Source: Pontibacter akesuensis (lineage in GTDB: Bacteria > Bacteroidota > Bacteroidia > Cytophagales > Hymenobacteraceae). From it: a stretch of DNA of 64,000 nucleotides. Made by a program: the position numbers and the translations under genes. The notes below the pieces were generated by a model that saw nothing but the letters and a program-made list of their open reading frames with translations, searched no databases and was not told the DNA's origin. Within the stretch, counting starts at the first letter, position 1, and the number at the start of each line of letters is the position of its first letter. Where the stretch lies: NCBI RefSeq assembly GCF_001611675.1, contig NZ_CP014766.1:868001-932000 (forward strand). The letters are read 5' to 3'. Positions 1 through 7,894 of this stretch are shown here, piece after piece.

Positions 1-175
1 TCGCATAAAGTGTTACAACAGTAACATTTACCTTACCAGTCTCAATTCTCCAAACTTGTGAAACGGCTATGTCAGCTTCGCTGGCTAACTGAACGTGTGA
101 CAAACCTTTGGCAATTCTTGCCTCTTTAATTTTAATTCCTAATGCTTTGAGTAGCTCTTCTCTTTGCTTGACCAC
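1..175 (-). CDS. XRE-family helix-turn-helix regulator, N-terminal part (cut by window edge)
   Basis: Reading leftwards from about 175, the frame encodes a cro/C1-type helix-turn-helix: an amphipathic start, then LGIKIKEARIAKGLSHVQLA, then SEADIAVSQVWRIETGK, where the second and third helices of the HTH would lie. The frame is open to base 1, so the C-terminus is outside the window. No ATG is in frame upstream. A GTG at 173-175 or a TTG at 203-205 are the possible starts; I list the GTG. The 18-bp palindrome at 208-225 lies just upstream, as expected for autoregulation by a small XRE repressor or antitoxin. The HTH is clear; whether it belongs to a toxin-antitoxin pair cannot be told from this fragment. 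Confidence 0.65.
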   Translation of the reverse strand, partial: MVKQREELLKALGIKIKEARIAKGLSHVQLASEADIAVSQVWRIETGKVNVTVVTLYA

Positions 176-207
176 AGAGCAAGAAGAGACAATAACAAAA
201 ATCAACC

Positions 208-225
208 ATACGCATATATGCGTAT
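208..225. promoter_or_regulatory. 18-bp perfect palindrome, candidate operator
   Basis: ATACGCATATATGCGTAT is a perfect dyad about 30-50 bp upstream of the plausible starts of the XRE-type gene. Small XRE repressors bind dyads of this size over their own promoters. Operator function is inferred from position and symmetry only. Confidence 0.45.
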
Positions 226-415
226 CATAATATTACTACCTTTATCTCTAAGCAAAACTCTGAGTCTGAGTCATGCGGCTTTTGCATTATAAGTGTCTAT
301 AAAAGCTATTTGCATAGTCACGGCTCAAGAGCAAAAGCTACCCCTATGTGTAAGTACCCCTAAAATCGAGACAGTTTAAAAGTAGACAAAAAGGTCATAC
401 ATTTAAATTGATAAG

Positions 416-706
416 ATGAAGAAGACACGATTCACCGAGAGCCAGATCATCAAGGCCCTCAAAGAGCACGAGGGAGGCCGGAAGGCAGAGGATATCTGCC
501 GAGAGCTGAATGTCAGCCGGGCCACCTTCTACCGGTGGAAGAGCCAGTACGGGGGCATGGACATTTCGGAGGTGAGGCGGCTCAAGGAGCTGGAGGAGGA
601 GAATGCCCGGCTCAAAAAGATGTTCGCCGACCTGAGCCTCAGCCACGAGATACTCAAGGAGGTCATCACAAAAAAGGGCTGGGGCTCTGGCAGCAAAGGC
701 AACTGA
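416..706 (+). CDS. IS3-family transposase OrfA
   Basis: A 96-residue protein with the IS3 OrfA helix-turn-helix (residues about 1-45: FTESQIIKALKEHEGG, then AEDICRELNVSRATFYRWKS) and a leucine-zipper-like tail (VRRLKELEEENARLKKMFAD). It binds the IS ends and regulates transposition, alone or as the N-terminus of OrfAB. Its last codons overlap orfB. The heptamer A AAA AAG at 670-676 lies in the correct phase for programmed -1 slippage into the orfB frame, which would make the OrfAB fusion that is the active transposase in this family. Confidence 0.9.
   Translation: MKKTRFTESQIIKALKEHEGGRKAEDICRELNVSRATFYRWKSQYGGMDISEVRRLKELEEENARLKKMFADLSLSHEILKEVITKKGWGSGSKGN
670..676 (+). promoter_or_regulatory. 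programmed -1 frameshift heptamer of the IS3 element
   Basis: A AAA AAG in the zero frame of orfA (codons ACA AAA AAG) is the canonical X XXY YYZ slippery heptamer. Slipping back one base joins orfA to the downstream DDE frame. IS3-family elements use exactly this mechanism. Confidence 0.7.
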
Positions 707-1563
707 CCGAGGAGATCATCTCGGACTACGGCCTAAGTGTTGCCAGGGCCTGCCGACTGACCGGCCTTGCCCGCTCCCAGTTCTACTACAGGAGCCGCAG
801 AGATGATACGGAGGTGATAGAGGCGCTGCAGGAGCTGGCCGCCGCCCACCCCACCTACGGCTTCCGTAAACTGCTGGCCTACCTGAGGCGGGCCGGCCGG
901 AAGTGGAACCACAAGCGGGTATACCGGGTCTACAGGCTGCTCAAGCTCAACAAGAAGAGAAGGGGCAAGCGCAGGCTTCCTGCTCGGGTGAAGCAGCCGC
1001 TGGTTCAGCAGACGGAGCTCAACAGCAGCTGGAGCATGGACTTCATGTCAGACAGCCTTGCCTCGGGCAGCAGGTTCAGGACGCTGAACGTGATAGACGA
1101 CTGCAACCGGGAGGCGCTGGCCATAGAGGTGGCCTCCTCCATTTCCTCCAAAAGGGTGATTCGGACGCTGGAGCAGCTCATCGACTGGCGCGGCAAGCCG
1201 GCAGCCATCCGGGTGGACAACGGGCCGGAGTTCACCAGCGCTGACTTTACCGGTTGGTGCAGTGAGAAGGAGATCAATGTACAGTACATCCAGCCCGGCA
1301 AGCCAATGCAGAATGGCTTCATTGAGCGCTTCAACGGCAGCTACCGCAGAGAGGTGTTGGATGCTTACCTGTTCCTTGAAATGGAGGAGGTCAGGGAGCT
1401 TACCGAGCAGTGGGTGGAGGAGTACAACACCAAAAGGCCGCACGAGGCGCTGGGCAACCTGACCCCGAGCGAGTGGCCGCTAAGGAGTAGAAGTGGAAAT
1501 ATGGAAAACTCCTCCCATGGCACAAGGCCTGCCCAGCGAGTTTACCACATTACCACTTCATAG
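676..1563 (+). CDS. IS3-family transposase OrfB (catalytic part of OrfAB)
   Basis: The -1 frame continues from the slippery site as an rve-type DDE integrase core. An HTH_21-like segment (SVARACRLTGLARSQFYYR) comes first. The catalytic triad follows: Asp in SWSMDFM, Asp in RVDNGPEFTS and Glu in NGFIERFNGSYRREVLD. The tail has the usual YNTKRPHEALGNLTPSEW signature. The frame is open from 535, but the part before 676 is only the out-of-phase overlap with orfA, so I start at the frameshift point. No stops or missing catalytic residues are seen, so the element is probably competent. Confidence 0.88.
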   Translation, partial: GLGLWQQRQLTEEIISDYGLSVARACRLTGLARSQFYYRSRRDDTEVIEALQELAAAHPTYGFRKLLAYLRRAGRKWNHKRVYRVYRLLKLNKKRRGKRRLPARVKQPLVQQTELNSSWSMDFMSDSLASGSRFRTLNVIDDCNREALAIEVASSISSKRVIRTLEQLIDWRGKPAAIRVDNGPEFTSADFTGWCSEKEINVQYIQPGKPMQNGFIERFNGSYRREVLDAYLFLEMEEVRELTEQWVEEYNTKRPHEALGNLTPSEWPLRSRSGNMENSSHGTRPAQRVYHITTS

Positions 1564-1626
1564 TGGTGGTAGTAAAGATTGAGAAATGTCTCATTTACAC
1601 TGTCCGAATAAAGGGGTACTTACACT

Positions 1627-1802
1627 CCTATGTGCAGAAGTCTTACTTTAAAGGCACTAAGCATAATACAAAAATTGAGTTACTGTTAGCGGTTGACATG
1701 GAGAATGGTCAGTTTGAATTCATGAAAGCTAATCAAGATGGTAAGTCGCTTAGTAAGTTTGAGATGATGCTGATGCTCGGTGCTACTAATGGAATCTTTT
1801 AA
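1627..1802 (+). pseudogene. orphan C-terminal ORF fragment beside the IS3 insertion
   Basis: The frame reads through the right IS end and continues to a stop at 1800-1802 with protein-like composition (KIELLLAVDMENGQFEFMKA, then LSKFEMMLMLGATNGIF). If the IS and one CCTA copy are removed, the frame runs only about 25 bases further left before a stop, with no ATG. The segment is therefore either the degraded tail of a gene already broken before the IS landed, or not coding. No family recognised. Confidence 0.3.
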
Positions 1803-2056
1803 CCTACTCTAGCAGCACAGGATTCCCCTCCCGTAGGATACTCACACATTTGTACTGAAGGCATTCTAGTGGTACCACACTCCACATCATTACAGTTCCA
1901 AAAAAAACATGATCCTTTTTGGAGGAATGTTACCATACTCATTGAAGAATCAATCTTATATACTCCAGTTCAAACAATTGTCAATCATGAAGATGATGTA
2001 GACACGTGATGATTGAGGAATGTTGAATAGTATTGTAGTTACAGTATTTTGCCTAA

Positions 2057-2173
2057 TTCTTTAACTTCAGAAGGACAACGGTCCGACATGAATACAAGGC
2101 TGAAAACTACTTGGCTTTCGTCCTGCTGGCTTGCCTGAGAATCATGCTAAGGTGTTTTAGGGATAGCTTCTAG
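2057..2173 (+). pseudogene. IS5-type transposase C-terminal remnant
   Basis: Between a stop at 2054-2056 and a stop at 2171-2173 the frame reads FFNFRRTTVRHEYKAENYLA followed by FVLLACLRIMLR. This is the characteristic end of IS5-family (IS427-like) OrfB transposases, where a WLxNFRR...YENYLAFVxLACIRI stretch closes the DDE domain. Nothing upstream continues the frame, so only the tail survives. Confidence 0.55.
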
Positions 2174-2403
2174 TTATATTGCATAGGGTCACAGCGTCAA
2201 GATGTAAACTCAAACTTTGATAGTAGGGAGATCTGGGTGCACCCTACGTTCATTGGGTTGTCTCATTAACTCGTCTCGAATATACAAAATCGCTTTTGAT
2301 TAATGAGACGGCAATTCGGGATGGATTGGGAGACGTGGGGGCAGCAGCACTCGTTGACTTAGTGCGTCCCGAATAACGGCCCTTTCTTGATACAGCGCCT
2401 GTC

Positions 2404-2421
2404 AACCTATTTCAGGACTAG
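2404..2421 (+). repeat. 18-bp direct repeat, copy 1 (upstream of first kinase)
   Basis: AACCTATTTCAGGACTAG occurs here and again at 3823-3840, about 100-160 bp before each PAS histidine kinase gene. Similarity continues loosely for about 10 more bases (CATTTTA versus CAGTTTA). A duplicated leader or a shared mobile-element edge could explain it. Confidence 0.5.
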
Positions 2422-2511
2422 GCATTTTAAATACATTATTAACGGGGCCTCCAACCATCTTTAACAACTTAAGTATATGTTTTAATCTCTATTGAGTAAA
2501 TTACTTTCATC

Positions 2512-3603
2512 ATGATAAATAAACCGCTTGAAACCTATTTCCCCAACATTGTCTCAGAAGTGAAGGGCTTTGCCATTTTCATGATGGATAAAGACGGGGT
2601 GATCTTGACTTGGAACATCGGCTGCGAGCTGATGAAGGGTTATAAAGCCGAGGAAGCAATAGGGAATAACTACGAGATGCTTTTTCCGGATTTTTTGAGG
2701 GAGAAAGGCTTACCTGAAAATGAAATTGAGATAGCCTGCACATACGGCCGCTATGAAACGGAAAATTGGCGAAGGCCCAAGAACGGAGAATTATTCTGGG
2801 CTCATGTTGTCTTAACAAGAGTCACCGACGAGGAGGGAAACTTGGTAGGGTATGTGAAAATCACGCAGGACCAGTCAGAGAAAAAGAAATTCCATGACCA
2901 ACTGCTCAGCAAAATAGACGACTTCAAGAAAATGAATACGGAGCTTAACGAGTTTGCTAACACAGCCTCCCATGATTTGAAAGCACCTATCAATAACATC
3001 GAAGGCCTTGCCTTACTGCTCAAAGCAGAACTGGAAAATAAATTAGATGATCGGCACATCCACCACATTGTTGAACTGATGCATCAATCGGCCTTAAAAT
3101 TTAAGTCTGTTATTACCGATATGGGCAAGTCTGCTCAGGAAGAGACGGAGCATTATACATACCAGTCATTCAACGATGTAGTGGATGAAATCAAGTTGCT
3201 ACTCAGTCAGGATATAAAAAAAACAAATGCAGTTTTTCATGAAGATTATGGTGGAGCTCCTTTTATCCGGTACCCCACTAAGCATATCCGCAGCATCCTG
3301 CAGAACCTGATTACAAATGCCATTAAGTACAGATGTCCTGATAGAAAGCCTGAAATAAGCATCAGAACAACGCTGGAAGAGGGCTATACTTTACTGGAAG
3401 TTACAGATAACGGACAGGGTATAAATGAAGAACATCAACAACGGATTTTTTCCATGTACCGGAGAGGAGAGAATACCAACGAGGAAGAAGGAACAGGTGT
3501 AGGCTTAGGGTTAGTGGCTAAAATAGTGGATGGCAACCATGGGAAAATAGAAGTGGAAAGCAGGAACGGCGAGGGAAGTACGTTTAAAATCTATCTCAAG
3601 TAA
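2512..3603 (+). CDS. cytosolic PAS-domain sensor histidine kinase
   Basis: 363 residues with no membrane segment. Residues about 10-120 form a PAS/PAC sensor (GFAIFMMDKDGVILTWN ... GYVKITQDQSEKK). A short coiled linker follows, then a HisKA dimerisation helix with phosphoacceptor His154 in ASHDLKAPINN. The C-terminal HATPase_c domain has an N box (NLITNAIKYR), a G1 box (DNGQGI) and a G2 box (GVGLGLVAKIV). The PAS ligand cannot be read from sequence. No response regulator follows directly; the nearest is the single-domain regulator at 5081, after the second kinase. An 18-bp sequence about 100 bp upstream (2404-2421) is repeated before that second kinase, which may point to a shared origin. Confidence 0.88.
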   Translation: MINKPLETYFPNIVSEVKGFAIFMMDKDGVILTWNIGCELMKGYKAEEAIGNNYEMLFPDFLREKGLPENEIEIACTYGRYETENWRRPKNGELFWAHVVLTRVTDEEGNLVGYVKITQDQSEKKKFHDQLLSKIDDFKKMNTELNEFANTASHDLKAPINNIEGLALLLKAELENKLDDRHIHHIVELMHQSALKFKSVITDMGKSAQEETEHYTYQSFNDVVDEIKLLLSQDIKKTNAVFHEDYGGAPFIRYPTKHIRSILQNLITNAIKYRCPDRKPEISIRTTLEEGYTLLEVTDNGQGINEEHQQRIFSMYRRGENTNEEEGTGVGLGLVAKIVDGNHGKIEVESRNGEGSTFKIYLK

Positions 3604-3787
3604 ACAGAGCGGAGATATATTGATAACAGTATTTGATACAGATTTTCAGTGGGCAATTAACTTCCAACTATCACGGGATAACAGTTGCTTAACTGTACAA
3701 AAAATTTGAAAAATAACCCCATACAACACAGTTCAGCCTTAACCATCGCTCCGCACGGGCTTCGGCTGCACCACTCCGTTACCCCCC

Positions 3788-3822
3788 CATATTTGTCTCA
3801 AAATTCCCGCGTTTTCCGGGAT
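3788..3822. repeat. dispersed hairpin repeat, copy 1
   Basis: ATTTGTCTCAaaATTCCCGCgtTTTCCGGGAtaa contains a small stem (TCCCG / CGGGA). Nearly the same string recurs at about 10328-10365. Both copies lie in gene-free stretches. Origin unknown. Confidence 0.4.
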
Positions 3823-3840
3823 AACCTATTTCAGGACTAG
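3823..3840 (+). repeat. 18-bp direct repeat, copy 2 (upstream of second kinase)
   Basis: Second copy of AACCTATTTCAGGACTAG (first at 2404-2421). Between 3604 and 3995 no gene is seen; the stretch holds this repeat and the hairpin repeat at 3788-3822. Confidence 0.5.
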
Positions 3841-3995
3841 ACAGTTTATGTGGAAGCTTGAGAAGGGGTTTAGCATCGGAACCTGTCATCCTTTACCAGG
3901 ACAAGACACATCGATGTTTATTTATTTATAAAAGTTTTAACTTTTACTACCAGGTTATCGTTTTCGCTAATGTTATCTTAATGATAAGGTTGCCT

Positions 3996-5069
3996 ATGGA
4001 AAATGATTTCTCAAGCCCTGCAAGAGACATTCGGTTTCGTTCTTTATTCGAAAATACCCCTGAGCTGATTCTGTATCAGAACGAAGAGTCCACTATACTG
4101 GATGCTAACCCTGCCTTTCTAAAGCTGGTCCAGGAACCAAAGGAAAATGTAATTAACCGAAACTACAATGAGTTTCTGTCTGAGGATGTTCAGCTCCTTT
4201 ACGAAGAAAAACTCAAAGAAGCATTCACAGGCAAAACAGTTAGGTTTGATCTTTATACCCCTCAGGGAAACTCTGCTCCCCGACACTGGGACGTAGTAAA
4301 AATACCGGTGACGGAGAATGAAAAAGTGGTAGGGGTACATATGATTGCAAGGGACATTACAGAAAAAATGCAGGCGCAGGAGGAAATATTGGAGAAAAAC
4401 AAAGATTTGCAGCAGTTCACTTATGTGATCTCTCACAACCTGCGCAGCCCCTTGACCAATGCCTTAGGCTTAGTAGAAGTGCTGGAAATTTTAGACCCAA
4501 ACTCTTCTGATTTCAAATCCACGCTGACACACTTGGGAACCAGCCTTAGACAATTTGATCAGGTTGTTCGTGATATAAATACAATTTTGTCAATACGCGA
4601 CAAGGAAGGCCTTGTGCAAATGGAATCCGTTCCGCTAGCCCAAGTCGTTCAGCAAGTCGTTCAAAACTTTCAAGAAGCTCTTTATGAAGGCGGAGGAACT
4701 GCACGGGTGGCCATTCCTGAGGGTATTCAGGTGTTGGGGAACAAGGCCTATCTCTACAGCATATTCTCTAACCTACTGTCCAATGCGATAAAGTTCCGAT
4801 CGGAACAGCGGCCGTTGCAGGTCGATCTGACTGTAGCAGTAAAGGAAGGTCAAAACAAGGAGATTTCATTTGCTGATAACGGCTCAGGAGTTGATCTTGA
4901 CAAGGCAGGCGAAGATATGTTCAAGCTTTACAAACGGTTCCATCCAAAGCATTCCGGTCGTGGCCTGGGCTTGTATCTGGTCAAGGCTCATGTGGAGAGC
5001 ATTGGAGGCCAAATTGAGGTAAGCAGCAGGCCCAATGAAGGGACAGTTTTTAAAATTTCACTACTTTAA
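3996..5069 (+). CDS. cytosolic PAS-domain sensor histidine kinase, partner of the following response regulator
   Basis: The frame is open from 3858, but the first 46 codons look like leader sequence. I choose the ATG at 3996 (MENDFSSPARDIRFRSLFEN), where PAS-like sequence begins; ATG 3981 is an alternative. Residues about 12-125 are PAS/PAC (ELILYQNEESTILDANPAFL ... MIARDITEKMQAQ). A HisKA follows with H box VISHNLRSPLTNALG, then HATPase_c with N box NLLSNAIKF, DNGSG and GRGLGLYLVKAHVESIGG. There is no membrane segment. A response-regulator gene begins 11 bp after the stop, so the two are almost certainly co-transcribed and probably a phosphotransfer pair. Confidence 0.88.
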   Translation: MENDFSSPARDIRFRSLFENTPELILYQNEESTILDANPAFLKLVQEPKENVINRNYNEFLSEDVQLLYEEKLKEAFTGKTVRFDLYTPQGNSAPRHWDVVKIPVTENEKVVGVHMIARDITEKMQAQEEILEKNKDLQQFTYVISHNLRSPLTNALGLVEVLEILDPNSSDFKSTLTHLGTSLRQFDQVVRDINTILSIRDKEGLVQMESVPLAQVVQQVVQNFQEALYEGGGTARVAIPEGIQVLGNKAYLYSIFSNLLSNAIKFRSEQRPLQVDLTVAVKEGQNKEISFADNGSGVDLDKAGEDMFKLYKRFHPKHSGRGLGLYLVKAHVESIGGQIEVSSRPNEGTVFKISLL

Positions 5070-5080
5070 CTTAACTATTT

Positions 5081-5476
5081 GTGGATTTTGTACTAATTGA
5101 TGATGAGCCAATTACTTTGTTTTTATACAAAAACCTTTTTCAACTTGAAGGCCTTTCCGACAAAGTGATTGCTTTTGATGATCCCGAGGAAGCCTTGGAT
5201 TTTCTCCAACAACAAATATCTTCCGGTCAGATCCCCCAGGTCATCTTCGTGGATTTGAATATGCCTAAAATTTCAGGATGGGACCTTTTAGGGGCTCTCG
5301 AACCATATAAAGAGCAACTACAAGCAAAATGCCTCATTTACCTGTTAACCTCATCACTGGACCCATCAGACATAGCGCGGGCAAAGGAGCATCCACAGGT
5401 GACAGAACTGATTCAAAAACCCCTTGATAGGCATATCATACATAAAGTTCAGGAAAATATGAGGGGAAGCCGCTGA
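5081..5476 (+). CDS. single-domain response regulator (CheY-like receiver), GTG start
   Basis: 131 residues that are entirely a receiver domain: the acidic pocket DDE (residues 7-9), phosphoacceptor Asp58 in FVDLNMPKISG, the conserved Thr/Ser in LLTSS, and Lys in IQKPLD. There is no output domain, so it acts through protein contacts, as CheY/Rcp1-type regulators do. The start is GTG (VDFVLIDDE), 11 bp after the upstream kinase stop; no ATG lies in a sensible place. Cyanobacterial and Bacteroidota PAS/phytochrome kinases are often paired with Rcp1-like regulators of this kind, which supports a two-component pair with the gene before it. Confidence 0.87.
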   Translation: MDFVLIDDEPITLFLYKNLFQLEGLSDKVIAFDDPEEALDFLQQQISSGQIPQVIFVDLNMPKISGWDLLGALEPYKEQLQAKCLIYLLTSSLDPSDIARAKEHPQVTELIQKPLDRHIIHKVQENMRGSR

Positions 5477-5499
5477 GAACATCATTTAGTTCAGGTTCT

Positions 5500-5764
5500 G
5501 TGGTAACTAAAAAATGTATTCACCTCCATTTTTATACCTGCAATTCTCTCGTCTGGTTCCTTCGGGTTAGTGATCTGCCACGAGGGATACATCAGTTTCA
5601 GCAGGGGCATGTCCGAGCCCCCTCTTCGTCTTGCTCCCCTTCCTGACCTGGCGGTGAAAGTTCTCGATGGTCTTGGTGAACACAATTTTAATTTCATCAC
5701 CATCCTTCGCTATCACTTCAGGCTTCGCATGCAAGCGGCCGTTACAGACGTTCCAGTTGAACAT
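5500..5764 (-). pseudogene. IS256-type transposase remnant, frameshifted
   Basis: On the minus strand one frame reads TIENFHRQVRKGSKTKRG and the next continues with GSDMPLLKLMYPSWQI. Joined by one frameshift, these match the conserved end of IS256/Mutator-type transposases (xNAIEGFHRQVRKVTKTKGxFxSDxALLKLxYLA). Neither frame extends to a full protein. This is a decayed tail only. Confidence 0.6.
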
Positions 5765-5770
5765 AAGTGT

Positions 5771-5830
5771 CGTTATAGAACAAGAAAAGATTCCTGTGAT
5801 GAGGAGCCTTTATTGTTTGTAACCCATAAG
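5771..5830. repeat. dispersed terminator-like repeat, copy 1
   Basis: CGTTATAGAACA...GTGATGAGGAGCCTTTATTG aligns over about 60 bp with 9175-9232. In this copy the stem is degraded (AAAGATTCC versus GGAGCCTTT); in the other copy it is perfect. Confidence 0.5.
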
Positions 5831-5846
5831 CCAGTTTATATTCAAC

Positions 5847-5890
5847 AACAGGGCAAAAGCAAGGTTGACTAACCTTGCTTTTGCCCTGTT
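5847..5890. terminator. perfect 20-bp stem-loop 3' of the dehydrogenase gene
   Basis: AACAGGGCAAAAGCAAGGTT, loop GACT, then the exact reverse complement. It lies about 65 bp beyond the stop of the minus-strand gene ending at 5956. It probably acts as that gene's terminator, although no clear T-run follows on the minus strand. Confidence 0.6.
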
Positions 5891-5955
5891 ATCTCCTTCT
5901 TTTCAAGCTAAACCACTGGTTTAGCCTTTACCAATCTAAAGAGTGACTAAGCAAT

Positions 5956-7530
5956 TTATTTCATTTTTGTTACTCTCCAGACCATGCCTGTTCCCCTGTC
6001 AAACTCAACCGGGAAATGCCCCTCCGCTATGCGTTTCAGGCTTGTTCTGTGCGAGCCAAAGTCAACGATGTACATGGCCCCGTCCGGTCCGAACTTCACA
6101 TCATACGGCCTTTCGATTCCCTCCCCAAGTTCGCCCTGCTGAGAGCCAGGACCTACTTTCTCGTTCTGGATAAAAGCGTGCACGGTGTTTTCACCACTGC
6201 CGCTTGTCTCTATCCGGGCAATGCGGTTGCCTGCGAACTTGTCCCTCATCGGGTTGGTGATCCACTGGAAGTCCCCGTACTCCGGCACAAAAAGGTGGTT
6301 GGCATAGTCCCCCCAGCCCTCAGGCGCCACATCAGGCTTTGAGGGCGAGGAGTTCACTTCGTGCAGCCCCAGAATCAGTGATGTGTCCGGCTGCTCCAAC
6401 CCGCTCGCCTCATGGTCAATGAGAAAGTGCAGTTCCTTTGCCACCCTTTCCCTGCCTTTGTAGGTAGGCGGTATGGCCGAGCTGCTGGGCTTGAACCTGG
6501 CATCGGTCACAGGGGAGAAGTTAGCCGCAAAGTCAGGCCAGCCGTACCAGGCCCCCTCCCTCACGCGGTAGGTGCCGTCGTGGTAATCGTTGATGGGCCT
6601 GCCGGCCGCGTTGTCGTAGCCGTTCACGGCCACGAACATGTCGTTGTCCCTGTTCCATGCAATCCCTATGGCGTTGCGGAAGCCCCAGGCATAGGGCTGC
6701 ACCGTGGCCTCGGCATTCTCCGGGTCGAACACTAGGATGGTGCCGCCCGCCTTGTTGCTGCCCTTGACTGCCTGGCCGGGCTCTGTCGCTGTCCCAAAGG
6801 GCATGAAGGCACCGGTCAGTACCGTTCCCTTCCCGCCTTCCCGGAAATCGGGCAACTCGATGTTATAGCCTGTGAGCACAATGTCTTTGGCCGGGGTGGG
6901 GTGCCCGTCAGGCGCCTTCAGCACGAACGGGATCATGTTCTCGTCCATGTACCCTGAGTTGCCGCCTATGCCCACGCACACGTACATCCTTCCGTCCCTT
7001 CCCACGCGCACGTCATTGGGCTGGTGGTCACTCTTGCTGTCAACGATGCCGCCGAGTATCTGGGTAACCTCCCCGTCCGGGGTCACCCGTGATACGCAAC
7101 CGTACAGTTCCCTGTCCCGGTGGGTGATGTAGAAAGCGCCGTTGTACCAGGTCATGCCGGATATGGCGGGGTAGATTTTCCCGTCCAGGTTGACCACTTC
7201 CGTAGCCGTGCCGTTGGAGTCCACGCGCAGTATCCTTGCCGAGGCGTTCTCCTCATCCAGGAAGGTGCCACCGGCCTCCGCCACGTACATGTTGCCCCTG
7301 TCGTCCCAGGCAACGGAAGTGGGGTAAGTAAGGCCCTGCGCTATCTTCTCAATCTCATAGCCTTCGGGTAGCCGGATCATGGGGAAGTTAGCCGATGCCT
7401 TTAGCTTCTTGCTGTCAGCGTTGTGTTTCAGCTCTGTGAATTTTTCCCCCAGCATATTCGCGCCAACACTTACGGCCCCCGCCATGGCAGAGGCAATGGG
7501 CCCGCGTCTTGATTCTTCTTTCTCGCTCAT
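5956..7530 (-). CDS. PQQ-type glucose/sorbosone dehydrogenase-like beta-propeller protein
   Basis: 524 residues from the ATG at 7530 (MSEKEESRRGPIASAMAG); the frame is open to 7620 but the extra part looks like leader. Propeller-type repeats run through the protein: LTYPTSVAWDDRGNMYVAEA, SRVTPDGEVTQILGG, PNDVRVGRDGRMYVCVG, YAWGFRNAIGIAWN and ERPYDVKFGPDGAMYIVDF. These match the GSDH/NHL-like six-bladed propeller of soluble quinoprotein glucose and sorbosone dehydrogenases. Substrate and PQQ use are not provable here. A short hydrophobic stretch after RR near the N-terminus could be a weak export signal, but it is not a clear signal peptide. The gene stands alone and is divergent from the SDR gene to its right. 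Confidence 0.75.
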   Translation of the reverse strand: MSEKEESRRGPIASAMAGAVSVGANMLGEKFTELKHNADSKKLKASANFPMIRLPEGYEIEKIAQGLTYPTSVAWDDRGNMYVAEAGGTFLDEENASARILRVDSNGTATEVVNLDGKIYPAISGMTWYNGAFYITHRDRELYGCVSRVTPDGEVTQILGGIVDSKSDHQPNDVRVGRDGRMYVCVGIGGNSGYMDENMIPFVLKAPDGHPTPAKDIVLTGYNIELPDFREGGKGTVLTGAFMPFGTATEPGQAVKGSNKAGGTILVFDPENAEATVQPYAWGFRNAIGIAWNRDNDMFVAVNGYDNAAGRPINDYHDGTYRVREGAWYGWPDFAANFSPVTDARFKPSSSAIPPTYKGRERVAKELHFLIDHEASGLEQPDTSLILGLHEVNSSPSKPDVAPEGWGDYANHLFVPEYGDFQWITNPMRDKFAGNRIARIETSGSGENTVHAFIQNEKVGPGSQQGELGEGIERPYDVKFGPDGAMYIVDFGSHRTSLKRIAEGHFPVEFDRGTGMVWRVTKMK

Positions 7531-7837
7531 ATCTAAATTGTTATGCTTTGTTAATGGTATAGGATGTAACGGTGTAGATACACGAACGTTTTCGGAGTTT
7601 AGCCATCGGTAGGCTGTCACTGCCTTTCCTCTTGGCCCTTGCTTATTTGCATTCAGGAAGTGCCCCCCTAAGGAATGGGTGCTGTTAATGAAGCAGGGGA
7701 TGCTGTGATATGATGCCAGGCCTAAGGATCCGTAGGCTGCCAGGAACTTGATCTTTCAGTTTTACAGGCTAAGCGTGCATGTGTTGCTAAACAGAGGCCG
7801 TGCTTTTTTTATTGCGCTGGTTTCCAGAGACTATCTT

Positions 7838-7894
7838 TTCCACCAGCTCCGCCATGCACCTGTGAGCGCAGGAAGCATGGGGGAGCTGGTGGAA
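7838..7894. other. long stem-loop in a divergent intergenic region
   Basis: TTCCACCAGCTCCGCCATGC pairs with GCATGGGGGAGCTGGTGGAA (one mismatch in 20) around a 17-nt loop that can itself fold (CCTG...CAGG). A T-rich stretch follows on the plus strand. The flanking genes diverge, so this cannot terminate either of them. The rest of 7531-8007 shows nothing else I can name. Confidence 0.55.

Larger units (their letters stand above)
347..1626 (+). mobile_element. IS3-family insertion sequence (complete, 4-bp target duplication)
   Basis: The ends are imperfect inverted repeats: the left end reads TGTGTAAGTACCCCTAAAAT and the inverted right end reads AGTGTAAGTACCCCTTTATT, both followed by a CGxGACAG/CGGACAG block. 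CCTA flanks the element directly at 343-346 and 1627-1630, a 4-bp target duplication like those made by the IS407 subgroup of IS3 elements. Inside are orfA and orfB in the -1 arrangement typical of IS3. The matching duplication and intact transposase frames suggest a recent insertion. The outermost base differs between ends (T versus A), so the exact edge could be off by one or two bases. Confidence 0.85.
1803..2511. other. gene-poor interval with mobile-element debris
   Basis: No intact gene is seen. The interval holds the transposase tail at 2057-2173, an inverted repeat GTCTCATTAA (2260-2269) / TTAATGAGAC (2300-2309), and the 18-bp repeat at 2404-2421 that recurs before the second histidine kinase. 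The rest is unremarkable. Confidence 0.6.
5477..5955. other. gene-free interval with repeats and transposase remnant
   Basis: No intact gene. The interval contains the IS256-type remnant (about 5500-5764, minus strand), one copy of a dispersed terminator-like repeat (5771-5830) and a perfect 20-bp hairpin (5847-5890). Confidence 0.6.

Noticed and set aside
535..675. N-terminal extension of the IS3 OrfB frame
   Set aside because: It is the out-of-phase overlap with orfA; the real junction is the slippery heptamer.
1005..1443. Minus-strand ORFs inside the IS element
   Set aside because: Antisense shadows of a clear DDE transposase with no family features.
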